A DNA stretch of 64,000 nt, from positions 2,679,001 through 2,743,000 of the forward strand of contig NZ_CP034909.1 of assembly GCF_008932245.1 (NCBI RefSeq), written 5' to 3'. The notes under the pieces are model-generated. The model saw nothing but the letters and a program-made list of their open reading frames with translations. It was not told the DNA's origin and ran no database searches. A program made the translations under genes and the position numbers. Source of the stretch: Sinorhizobium alkalisoli. Its GTDB lineage: Bacteria; Pseudomonadota; Alphaproteobacteria; Rhizobiales; Rhizobiaceae. Shown here one piece after another: positions 18,723 to 26,544 of the stretch (position 1 is its first letter; each line of letters begins with the position of its first letter).

Positions 18723-19721
18723 ATGGCCCCCTTCTCCATCCTCGACCTGTCGCCGATCACCGAAGGCGGCAGCGTCGCGCAATCGCTCGAGAACTCCCGC
18801 CAGCTGGCAATCGCGGCCGAAGAGAACGGGTACAAGCGCTTTTGGCTGGCCGAGCATCACGGCATGAAGGGCATTGCCAGCGCGGCAACGTCGCTCGTCA
18901 TTGCGCATGTCGCATCGGCGACGCGGACGATCCGAGTCGGATCGGGCGGCATCATGCTGCCCAACCATTCACCGTTGGTGATCGCCGAACAGTTCGGCAC
19001 CCTGGCAGCGCTTTTTCCCGGCCGCATCGATCTCGGCCTTGGCCGCGCGCCGGGCACGGACATGCGTACCGCGCAGGCATTGCGGCGCAACATGGAGGCG
19101 AGCGCCAGCAATTTCCCCAACGATGTCGTCGAGCTTCGGGCACTGCTCGGTCCGGTCGCCGAGGACCAGAAGGTCATCGCCGTGCCCGGTGCCGATTCCA
19201 ACGTGCCGGTCTGGCTGCTGGGCTCCAGCCATTTCAGTGCCCATCTTGCCGGCATGCTGGGGCTTCCCTTCGCCTTCGCCTCGCATTTCGCCCCGGACAT
19301 GCTGCTCTCCGCGCTCGAGATCTATCGCGAACGCTTCACGCCCTCGCCCGAGCTCGACCGGCCGCATGTGATGGTCGGCATCATGGGCGTCGCTGCCGAC
19401 ACGGATGAGGAGGCAAACTATCTCTTCACCTCGATGCAGCAGTCCTTCGCAGCGCTCCGCCGCAACGCCCGCGGCCGCTTTCCGCCTCCGGTGAAGTCGA
19501 TGGATGGCCTGTGGAGCCCGGATGAGAAGACCTTCGTGGATCACGCCATGGCCTATGCGGCGGTCGGCGGTCCCGAGACCGTCCGCCGGAAGATCGCATC
19601 CTTCCTCGATCTCACCAAGGCCGACGAACTGATCATCTCCATGCCGATCTTCGACATGGATGCGCGGCTTCGCTCGCTGAGGCTCTTCGCCGAGGTGAAG
19701 CGGAGCCTTGCCGCCAGTTAA
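18723..19721 (+). CDS. LLM-class flavin-dependent oxidoreductase
   Basis: Luciferase-like monooxygenase fold; the family uses reduced FMN to oxidise varied organic substrates and the substrate here is not predictable. The 332 residues include [17 protein letters not shown], the [25 protein letters not shown] block and [14 protein letters not shown], all hallmarks of the MsnO8/YhbW subgroup. A typical TIM-barrel C-terminus ([16 protein letters not shown]) is intact. It is convergent with the DapA-like gene, and the two stop codons share the bases TTAA (19718-19721). Confidence 0.9.
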   Translation: MAPFSILDLSPITEGGSVAQSLENSRQLAIAAEENGYKRFWLAEHHGMKGIASAATSLVIAHVASATRTIRVGSGGIMLPNHSPLVIAEQFGTLAALFPGRIDLGLGRAPGTDMRTAQALRRNMEASASNFPNDVVELRALLGPVAEDQKVIAVPGADSNVPVWLLGSSHFSAHLAGMLGLPFAFASHFAPDMLLSALEIYRERFTPSPELDRPHVMVGIMGVAADTDEEANYLFTSMQQSFAALRRNARGRFPPPVKSMDGLWSPDEKTFVDHAMAYAAVGGPETVRRKIASFLDLTKADELIISMPIFDMDARLRSLRLFAEVKRSLAAS

Positions 19722-20674
19722 ACGGCGGCGCTGCTTGCAGCTCCGATCCTGGCGCGGAACATGTCCGTTCCCTGGACGATCCGGTCGATGACGGCCTCGA
19801 GCGCCCAGTATCTCTCGTGGAGGTCATAGGGCACGGCGCGGCTGGACGTATCGGCAAAGGTGCCGAGCCGCTTGTGGTAAAGCTTTGCGAGCTTCGGATA
19901 ACCCATCGGTTCCGTCTGCGCCGAAAGTACCAGGAAAACCGCGAGTTCGTCGGCGAGCTCGGGATATTCCGCCCCATGATCCTGCAGCCAGCGGTACAGA
20001 TCCGGGTGGAAATTGTTCATCACTCCGCAGAAGCCGGCGCCGGTCACCTGCATGGCCGCATAGGCGATCGCGGCATTGGCGTTACAGATGAGGAATGGCG
20101 TATTTTCGGCGATTGTCGCCCTGCGCTTGACGGTATCGAGATCGCAGGAGACATCCTTCAGCAGGATGAAGCGGCCCGACTGCGCGCAGAAATCGATCTC
20201 ATCATCGGTGAGAAGCCGGCGATAGGGCGCCGGACATTCATAGAGGCCGAGCGGCACGTCCTTCGGCAGGGCTGCGAGCAACGCATCGAACGACGCGCGC
20301 ACCTCCGCCGCACCGGCCGTCTCCGGGGCCAGCCGGTTCGACACGAGGATCACCGCATCCGCGCCGGTATCGGCAATGGCCATAAGCTCGGTGATCTGAT
20401 CATCGAGGCTTTCGGAAATGTGCCCGGAGGACACCACCGGAATGCGGCCGGCAACCTTTTCGACGGTGAAGCGTGAGAGATCCACGCGCTCTTCGAGCGA
20501 CAGAAACCGCATTTCGGAGGACTGGCAGACCGCGAAAAGCGCCTCCGAACCATTGGCGATGTACCACTCGATCAAGGCCTCATAGCCGCCCCAATCAATT
20601 TTTCCGTCAGGGCCGAAAGGCGTGATCATGACGGGAATGATTCCGGCGATGCGTTTGCTCACTTGAGACTCCAT
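19718..20674 (-). CDS. DapA-family class I aldolase/lyase
   Basis: Member of the dihydrodipicolinate synthase / N-acetylneuraminate lyase superfamily. The 318-residue protein keeps the Schiff-base lysine (K173 in ILLKDVS) and the catalytic tyrosine (Y145 in GLYECP). The usual TTGE loop is replaced by QSSE, which argues against true DapA and for a sugar-acid or keto-acid lyase. It lies 9 bases after the TRAP large permease on the same strand, so it probably acts on the imported compound or its derivative. The substrate is unknown. Confidence 0.88.
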   Translation of the reverse strand: MESQVSKRIAGIIPVMITPFGPDGKIDWGGYEALIEWYIANGSEALFAVCQSSEMRFLSLEERVDLSRFTVEKVAGRIPVVSSGHISESLDDQITELMAIADTGADAVILVSNRLAPETAGAAEVRASFDALLAALPKDVPLGLYECPAPYRRLLTDDEIDFCAQSGRFILLKDVSCDLDTVKRRATIAENTPFLICNANAAIAYAAMQVTGAGFCGVMNNFHPDLYRWLQDHGAEYPELADELAVFLVLSAQTEPMGYPKLAKLYHKRLGTFADTSSRAVPYDLHERYWALEAVIDRIVQGTDMFRARIGAASSAAV

Positions 20675-20683
20675 GGGTGTGGC

Positions 20684-21979
20684 TCAGCCGGCATAGCCCA
20701 GAAGGCGAGGCAGCCAGAGAATAATGTCGGGAAACAGGATCATCATGATGAGCGCGAGGATGAGCGCCGCGACGAAAGCCCAGATTTCGCGGATGATCTC
20801 GGCAAGCGGAATTCTTGTCGTCGCATTGATGACGAAAAGCAGGATTCCGTAGGGCGGCGTGACGAGCCCGATCATCGTGTTCACCACCGCGACCACGCCG
20901 AAATAGACGAGGTCGATGCCGAGTTCCCGGCAGGTGGGAATGAACAGCGGAATGATGACGAGGATGATGGTCGAGGCGTCGAGCACGCAGCCGAGGGCAA
21001 GCAGCAGCAGATTGATGCCGAGCATGAAGGCAAGCGGCGACACGTTGATGCCGGCGAGCGACTGGGCGATCGTCGTGCCGATATTCTCCGACGCCACGAT
21101 ATAGTTCAGCACCAGGGCGCCGCCGATCACCAGCCCCACGGAGGCGGACGGGCGGGCGCTGTCCACGAGCACCTCGTAGAAGGCCTTCAGCGTCAGCGAA
21201 CGGTAGAACACGGTCGCCAACAGCAGCGCATAGGCGGCGGCTATCGCCGCAGCTTCCGTGGGCGTGGCGATACCGCCATAGATGCCATAAAGCAGGATCG
21301 CCGGCATCAAAAGAACCGGGAAGGCCTGGAGGGTGAGGCGCGGAACTTCGCGCAAGGGCACCGTTTCGTCGGCAGCGATGCCGCGCCGGTGTGCGTAGAG
21401 GATGTTCATGCCCATCAGCACTGCGCCCATCGTGAGCCCGGGCGTAACGCCGCCGAGGAAGAGGTAACCGACGGACGTGTTGGATACGAGCGCATAAAGA
21501 ACCATCGGGATCGACGGGGGAATGATCGGGCCGATGGTGGCGGAGGCCGCCGTCAGCGCTGCTGCATAGCCGCGCGAATAGTGACCGCTCTTCCTCATCA
21601 TCTCGGTGACGATGCGCCCGACACCCGCCGCATCGGCGACCGCCGACCCCGACATGCCGGAGAAGATGATCGACGAGACGACGTTCACATGACCGAGCCC
21701 GCCGCGAAACCGCCCGACGGTCGCCACGCAGAACTTCAGGAGCCGCTCGGAGATCGTCCCTGCATTCATGATGTTGGCGGCTACAATGAAAAGCGGCACC
21801 GCGAGCAGGACGAAACTGTCGTAGAGGCCGGAGGCCATCTGTTCGCCGGCGATCGCCACGTCCTGGCCCTTCACCGTAAGATAGACGATGGAGCCGACCA
21901 GGATGGAATAGGCGACGGGTGTGCCGATGGCGGCAAGCACGAGAATGACGAGGAGGCAGAGGGAAAGGGCAACGCTCAC
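20684..21979 (-). CDS. TRAP transporter large permease (DctM)
   Basis: Twelve-helix sodium-coupled permease subunit of a tripartite ATP-independent periplasmic transporter. The 431 residues are strongly hydrophobic throughout and contain the DctM signatures SGSAVADAAGVGRIVTEMM and GPIIPPSIPMVLYA. It begins with GTG overlapping the small-permease stop (GTGA) and is followed by the DapA-like gene. Together with the adjacent small permease and binding protein it forms one complete uptake system, likely for an acidic sugar or carboxylate. Confidence 0.95.
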   Translation of the reverse strand: MSVALSLCLLVILVLAAIGTPVAYSILVGSIVYLTVKGQDVAIAGEQMASGLYDSFVLLAVPLFIVAANIMNAGTISERLLKFCVATVGRFRGGLGHVNVVSSIIFSGMSGSAVADAAGVGRIVTEMMRKSGHYSRGYAAALTAASATIGPIIPPSIPMVLYALVSNTSVGYLFLGGVTPGLTMGAVLMGMNILYAHRRGIAADETVPLREVPRLTLQAFPVLLMPAILLYGIYGGIATPTEAAAIAAAYALLLATVFYRSLTLKAFYEVLVDSARPSASVGLVIGGALVLNYIVASENIGTTIAQSLAGINVSPLAFMLGINLLLLALGCVLDASTIILVIIPLFIPTCRELGIDLVYFGVVAVVNTMIGLVTPPYGILLFVINATTRIPLAEIIREIWAFVAALILALIMMILFPDIILWLPRLLGYAG

Positions 21980-22482
21980 GACCGGACCTCGTCATGTTCG
22001 GGCGCATCATCGCCTGCGACCCCTTCCTTCAATATCCGGAAAAGCCTCCACGCATAGGCAGCGATGACGGCGACGAGAAACACGGCATAGATGACATACA
22101 CGTCACGCATGGGCACACGCAGGGTCGGGCTTCTCTTGATGCGGAGGAAATCGATCCAGTCCCAGGTGGGCAACAGCGACCAGGCGAGGCCCGCGACGAT
22201 CGCCAAAGCCGAGATCGCGGCCATGGCACGCCGCGGTCCGCGCGAAGCCGAACGGTAGAGGAGATCGAAGGTTATGTGGTCCTCGTTGCGCACGAAGAAG
22301 GCGCAGCCGAAGAACACGATCCACACCCACAGGATCAGGCAGAGCTCCAGCGTCCAGCCGAAAGCCTGGTCCATGACGTAGCGGGAGAGTATCTGCAGCA
22401 GGAAGGTGGCAAAAAGGGCCAGCATCATCAGCGCGCCGACGGCTTCCGCCCCTTTTCGCAATCCCTTGAAAAGGCCGGTCAT
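21976..22482 (-). CDS. TRAP transporter small permease (DctQ)
   Basis: Four-helix small membrane subunit that pairs with DctM. The 168-residue protein shows LQILSRYVMDQAFGWTLELCLILWVWIVFFG, the typical DctQ helix 2 region, and HITFDLL. The start MTGLFKGLRK (22482) follows GGAGATCCA; in-frame sequence further upstream runs through a mosaic intergenic repeat and is not coding. The gap to the binding-protein gene (223 bases) is long for an operon and is filled by that repeat. Confidence 0.92.
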   Translation of the reverse strand: MTGLFKGLRKGAEAVGALMMLALFATFLLQILSRYVMDQAFGWTLELCLILWVWIVFFGCAFFVRNEDHITFDLLYRSASRGPRRAMAAISALAIVAGLAWSLLPTWDWIDFLRIKRSPTLRVPMRDVYVIYAVFLVAVIAAYAWRLFRILKEGVAGDDAPEHDEVRS

Positions 22483-22504
22483 TGGATCTCCCAAGCATTT
22501 GTTA

Positions 22505-22608
22505 CTGCATCTCTCCTCAAATCGACATCGATCTGAAGGCAAAGACATGCGGAATTTCAAAGTGCTCCAGCGGCCCTTACGCGTCTGGCAAGACGCGCGG
22601 CGCTGTAG
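22505..22608. repeat. Mosaic intergenic palindromic element, copy 1
   Basis: Two modules in series: CTGCATCTCTCC...GACATGCGG, then CAAAGTGCTCCAGCGGCCC followed by a GCGTCT/AGACGC hairpin and GCGGCGCTGTAG. It aligns over its full length with the element at 47856-47959. It lies inside the TRAP operon between the binding-protein and small-permease genes, where it may affect mRNA stability or relative expression. It is probably one of the Sinorhizobium short mosaic intergenic element families. Confidence 0.7.
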
Positions 22609-22705
22609 TCGGGCGGATTCACCGGACACCGCACGAATGCGGCAGATTCAGCAGATAGAGCGGCCGCCGCACCCGCAATACACGCCGGATGCGGCGCCGA
22701 TCCCG

Positions 22706-23716
22706 TCAGCCCGCGAGCGCGTTGATCTTGTCCAGCATGCCGTCAGGCCATGCGGCGGCGAATTCGCTCTCGAGGAACATCTTCTGCACGTGGTCCCGGA
22801 AGGCCGCGATATCCGGCTCGTAAATCTCGAGCCCCTTCTCCTTCAGGAAGGCGACGAGTTCGTCTTCCTTCTTGAGCTGGTTCTGGCGGCCGAATTCCGC
22901 GGCGTCGTCGGCGGCCTTTTGCAGCGCCGCTTGCTGCTCCTCGGAGAAGCCGTCGAATGTTTTCTTGGAAATCGCCAGGTAATTGAGGTCGACCAGATGC
23001 GAGGTCATGCAAATCTGTTTGGTGACTTCGTAGAACTTCGCGTCCACCACCGTCGGCAGCGGATTGTCCTGCCCGTCGATCGCGCCCGTCTGGAGTCCTG
23101 TATAGATTTCGGTGAAGGCCATCGGCACCGGATTGGCGCCGAGCGCCTTTCCGAGGAACTGCCAGGCATCGGTCCCGGGCATGCGCAGGGTCACGCCCTT
23201 GAGATCCGCGGGCGTCGTCACGGTGAGTTCGTCCTTGGACTTGCGCAGATTGAGCTGGCGACGACCGAGATACATGACCGTCAGCAGTTTGACGCCGAGC
23301 TCGTCCTCGACCTTTTGCTTCAGCGGATCCATCAGCGGGTCGTTGAAGACCTTAACCTGATGCGCCGCGTCCTTGTGCACGTAGCCGGCCGAAAAGATTG
23401 AGAATTCCGGCAGGAACACGGCGAGTTCCTGTGCCGAGGTGATCGCCATCTCCAGATTGCCGCGGGCAATCGCCTCGAGTTCGGTGCCCTGCTTGAACAG
23501 CGTCGCGTTCCAGTGCGGCTCGAAGGTAGCGAAATCGGCAATGCCCGGCGCGAATTTCTCCATCAGCGCGACGGAGCGCTGATCGGTATCGGATGCAGGT
23601 GTCGAGAGCCGGAGGACCGGCTTGTCCGCGGCAAGAACCGTCCGCGAGATCAACGGCAAGGCGGCGGCCGCCGCCGACATGGCAAGCACGGAACGGCGCG
23701 TGAATTTCGTCTTCAT
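22706..23716 (-). CDS. TRAP transporter substrate-binding protein (DctP)
   Basis: Periplasmic receptor of the TRAP system. The 336-residue protein begins MKTKFTRRSVLAMSAAAAALP, a Tat-like or Sec signal cleaved near LAAD. The mature part has the DctP core: LKGVTLRMPGTDAWQFLGKALGANPVPMAF with the conserved Arg that holds a carboxylate, then EIYTGLQTGAIDGQDNPLP. This indicates an organic-acid or sugar-acid ligand. The start is supported by GGGAGGAAA before the ATG. It is divergent from a GntR-family regulator. Confidence 0.93.
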   Translation of the reverse strand: MKTKFTRRSVLAMSAAAAALPLISRTVLAADKPVLRLSTPASDTDQRSVALMEKFAPGIADFATFEPHWNATLFKQGTELEAIARGNLEMAITSAQELAVFLPEFSIFSAGYVHKDAAHQVKVFNDPLMDPLKQKVEDELGVKLLTVMYLGRRQLNLRKSKDELTVTTPADLKGVTLRMPGTDAWQFLGKALGANPVPMAFTEIYTGLQTGAIDGQDNPLPTVVDAKFYEVTKQICMTSHLVDLNYLAISKKTFDGFSEEQQAALQKAADDAAEFGRQNQLKKEDELVAFLKEKGLEIYEPDIAAFRDHVQKMFLESEFAAAWPDGMLDKINALAG

Positions 23717-23870
23717 ATTTTCCTCCCATTCGAAACGTCGGGTCCCCTGACCTCTGCCGGCGGCACCCGAGGGCCGAGAAGCCGGCATTCGTTTTGTACG
23801 GTCTCGAGCCGCCTCTCCTCCCGCGGCCGGAACGAGCTCATAGGATAACCATAATTTCGCGGATGACAAG

Positions 23871-23899
23871 TGACTAACATGTCAGTAGTATGTCGACAT
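23871..23899. promoter_or_regulatory. Candidate GntR operators between TRAP operon and regulator
   Basis: Two inverted repeats lie just before the regulator start: TGAC-N6-GTCA at 23871-23884 and the perfect palindrome ATGTCGACAT at 23890-23899. Their position in the 198-base divergent region between dctP and gntR fits an autoregulated FadR-type operator. Binding is inferred. Confidence 0.45.
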
Positions 23900-23914
23900 C
23901 GAACCGGTGAAACG

Positions 23915-24625
23915 ATGAGCGACGCAGTGCTTCACGCTGACGATCTCAATCAGCAGGGCGGACAACGGCCTCCCGGCCACGCGCCCTTGCGTCAGGCGGC
24001 CTATGATCGCATCGAAGACCTGCTGAACGAAGGCGTTCTCAAACCCGGGCAGGTGGTTTCGCAGCGCGAACTCGTCGAGAAGACGGGGGCGACCCTCGGT
24101 GCCGTTCGCGAGACGATCCCGCGCCTCGAGGCCGAAGGCCTGCTCCAGACGCTTCCCAAGCGCGGCCTGATGGTGCCGAGCCTCGACATCGCCTTCGTGC
24201 GCGATGCCTATCAGTTGCGTGCGATGATCGAGATGAGCGCGGTGCCCCACGCGCTCAAATTCCTGCAGGCCGAAGAGATCGACGCCTGGATTGCGGCGCA
24301 TCAGGAGGCGCGCACGAGCCTAGATTGCGCGGCCGACCCCGACCTGTCGAGCCGGTTGCAGAGGCTGGACTGGGCCATGCATGCCCGGCTGGTCGGCATG
24401 ATGGGGAATGCCCTGATCGATAATGTCTACCGGGTGACGGCGATCAAGATACGCATGGCGGTGCAGTCGCGCATCCGGGTGACGCCTTCCAACGCCTTAC
24501 GCGTGATCGGGGAACATCTGGCGTTTCTCGAAGCCATGCGGGACGGCAGGGAGACCGACGCGATTGCGGCCCTGAAGAAGCACATCGACAATTCGCTGAC
24601 GCTTGCCCTCGGAGGCAGCCTCTGA
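23915..24625 (+). CDS. GntR-family transcriptional regulator (FCD subfamily)
   Basis: DNA-binding regulator with an N-terminal winged helix (APLRQAAYDRIEDLLNEGVLKPGQVVSQRELVEKTGATLGAVRETIPRLEAEGLL reads as the GntR pattern) and a C-terminal all-helical FCD ligand domain (about residues 85-230). It has 236 residues. I start at the ATG at 23915; upstream in-frame codons run through the proposed operator. It is divergent from the TRAP operon and probably represses it until the transported acid or an intermediate binds. The ligand is unknown. Confidence 0.9.
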   Translation: MSDAVLHADDLNQQGGQRPPGHAPLRQAAYDRIEDLLNEGVLKPGQVVSQRELVEKTGATLGAVRETIPRLEAEGLLQTLPKRGLMVPSLDIAFVRDAYQLRAMIEMSAVPHALKFLQAEEIDAWIAAHQEARTSLDCAADPDLSSRLQRLDWAMHARLVGMMGNALIDNVYRVTAIKIRMAVQSRIRVTPSNALRVIGEHLAFLEAMRDGRETDAIAALKKHIDNSLTLALGGSL

Positions 24626-24636
24626 AAAGCAAAAGA

Positions 24637-24665
24637 CCCGCATTGCGACGGCAATGCGGGGTCCG
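24637..24665 (-). terminator. Intrinsic terminator of yebC
   Basis: CCCGCATTGC (24637-24646) and GCAATGCGGG (24651-24660) form a perfect 10-base stem with loop GACG. On the minus strand it is followed by TCTTTTGCTTTT. It separates the convergent yebC and gntR genes and may work in both directions. Confidence 0.8.
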
Positions 24666-24686
24666 TTCATGCCGCAGATCGGGGGA

Positions 24687-25433
24687 TCAGGCCGAAAGCT
24701 TCTCCAGCACCTCGTCGGAGACTTCGAAGTTCGAATAGACATTCTGGACGTCGTCATCGTCTTCGAGGTTGTCGATCAGCTTCATCAGCGACTGTGCCTT
24801 TTCCTCGTCTACCGGCACGGTATTCTGCGGCTTCCAGATCGCCTTGACAGTTTCGGCTTCGCCGAGCGCGCCTTCAAGCGCCTTCGAGACCTCGCCGATA
24901 TCCTCGAAACCGCAAATGACGGTGTGGCCGTCCTCGTCCGTGGTGACATCGTCGGCGCCGGCTTCGATCGCGGCTTCCATCACGGCGTCGGCGTCGCCGG
25001 CGTCGAGCTTGTAGGTGATCTCGCCGACCCGGTCGAAGGAGAAGGAGACCGAACCGGTTTCGCCGAGTGCGCCGCCGGCCTTGGTGAAGATAGAGCGGAC
25101 ATTGGAGGCGGTGCGGTTGCGGTTGTCGGTCAGCGCTTCGACGATGACTGCGACGCCGCCCGGTCCGTAGCCTTCGTAGCGGACTTCCTCGTAGTTCTCC
25201 GCATCGCCGCCGGCAGCCTTCTTGATCGCACGCTCGATGTTGTCCTTCGGCATCGACTGCGCCTTGGCGTTCTGGATCGCCAGCCTGAGGCGCGGGTTCA
25301 TGCCCGGGTCGGGCAGGCCGGTCTTCGCGGCGACGGTGATTTCGCGCGCCAGCTTGGAAAACATTTTCGAGCGCACCGCATCCTGACGGCCCTTGCGGTG
25401 CATGATGTTCTTGAACTGTGAATGGCCAGCCAT
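24687..25433 (-). CDS. yebC: YebC/PmpR-family protein
   Basis: The 248-residue protein belongs to the YebC/PmpR/TACO1 family, long annotated as a transcriptional regulator and more recently linked to translation of difficult proline-rich stretches. It starts [19 protein letters not shown], the family N-terminus, and contains [25 protein letters not shown], the most conserved block. Upstream in-frame codons to 25451 are not part of the family. In many proteobacteria yebC is next to ruvC; here it is 6 kb away. The family is certain; the role is not. Confidence 0.95.
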   Translation of the reverse strand: MAGHSQFKNIMHRKGRQDAVRSKMFSKLAREITVAAKTGLPDPGMNPRLRLAIQNAKAQSMPKDNIERAIKKAAGGDAENYEEVRYEGYGPGGVAVIVEALTDNRNRTASNVRSIFTKAGGALGETGSVSFSFDRVGEITYKLDAGDADAVMEAAIEAGADDVTTDEDGHTVICGFEDIGEVSKALEGALGEAETVKAIWKPQNTVPVDEEKAQSLMKLIDNLEDDDDVQNVYSNFEVSDEVLEKLSA

Positions 25434-25580
25434 GGCACCCTCTGCATGCAATAATTTCGTTGGAATGGGCGCCTTATAGTTTCATTGCCACGTCCCGTCC
25501 AGCAGGTGGTGCCGTCTTTTCAGGAAGCAAAATGGCGCGATCTTTCCGGGATCTTCGCTGCGTTCTGCAAGAAGGAAAGG

Positions 25581-26414
25581 TCATACCCCCTGCAGGACAT
25601 AGATCAGCGGCTTCTTGGGAAGCGAGCGCAGGGAGACCCTCACGCTGTCTCCGGCGGCATAGCTCTTGTCGTAATCGTCGCCGAACATCGCCAGGAAATC
25701 GTTGACCAACGGCCTCCGGTGCATCGGCAGGATCAAGGCCGACCGCAGCCGGGTGACGACCCGGCTCATGCTTTCCGCGCCCATGGTCAAGCCGCCATCG
25801 ACCGGCACCATCAGCACATCGAGCCGGCCGATCGCGCGATAATGGCTATCGTCGAGTTCGTAATGCAGGTGTCCGAGATGGCCGATGCAGAGGCCGGCCA
25901 CCTCGAAGATGAAGATCGAATTGCCGTTCGGCTCCATGCCGCCGAAGCCGGAGCGAATGTCGGTCGGGACGTTGCGGATATAGGCGTCGCCGACGACGAG
26001 GTCGTGATCGGCCGGCTCGCCGTTTTCGCCCCAGCCGTGCAGCACATGGGGGATCGCCGGATCCGGCGTCAGCGTGTAGTGGCTCGAATGGGCCCTGTTC
26101 ATCGTCACGACCGTCGGCGGCAATGCCGTACGGAACCAGCCGTTATAGTCGGTGGCGATCGAGATGCCGCCAGGCGTTTCGATGAGGAAGGTCGAGTGGC
26201 CGAGAAAGGTGATGCTCACCTCCCCCTCCGTCGCCGCGGCGGGAATGGCCGGCGGCGCCGCAAAGCCGACGAAGATCGCCGCCGGTGTCGCCTGCGCGAT
26301 TGCCTGGCACTGGCTGACGGGCGCCTGCGATTCTTGCGCAGCGGCCCGCTCGGACCAGAAAACATGGACGAGCCATATGGCGGCGAGAACATAGGCAAAG
26401 TATCGCAGCAGCAT
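25581..26414 (-). CDS. Exported MBL-fold metallohydrolase (UlaG-like), altered metal motif
   Basis: Beta-lactamase-fold hydrolase of the COG2220 type. The 277-residue protein has an N-terminal signal or anchor (LLRYFAYVLAAIWLVHVFW), then SITFLGHSTFLIETPGGISIATDY, the usual first strands. The expected THxHxDH zinc motif reads NRAHSSHY, retaining two His and losing the first His and the Asp. Downstream GHLGHL, VPVDGG and LPMHRRP remain in place. Activity with an unusual metal set or loss of activity are both possible. It is downstream of the RND genes on the same strand with a 130-base gap. Confidence 0.75.
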   Translation of the reverse strand: MLLRYFAYVLAAIWLVHVFWSERAAAQESQAPVSQCQAIAQATPAAIFVGFAAPPAIPAAATEGEVSITFLGHSTFLIETPGGISIATDYNGWFRTALPPTVVTMNRAHSSHYTLTPDPAIPHVLHGWGENGEPADHDLVVGDAYIRNVPTDIRSGFGGMEPNGNSIFIFEVAGLCIGHLGHLHYELDDSHYRAIGRLDVLMVPVDGGLTMGAESMSRVVTRLRSALILPMHRRPLVNDFLAMFGDDYDKSYAAGDSVRVSLRSLPKKPLIYVLQGV

Positions 26415-26544
26415 CCTTCACCTCACACGTCTTCAGCGCAACGCAGGATCGTTCAAGGCGCTTGCGGCGTCCAGCGCCTGGAGGCCGCCGGCCGCTCACA
26501 ATTGCGTCATTGCGGTTGCGTCCTACCAAGCTGGAACGCCGGCT

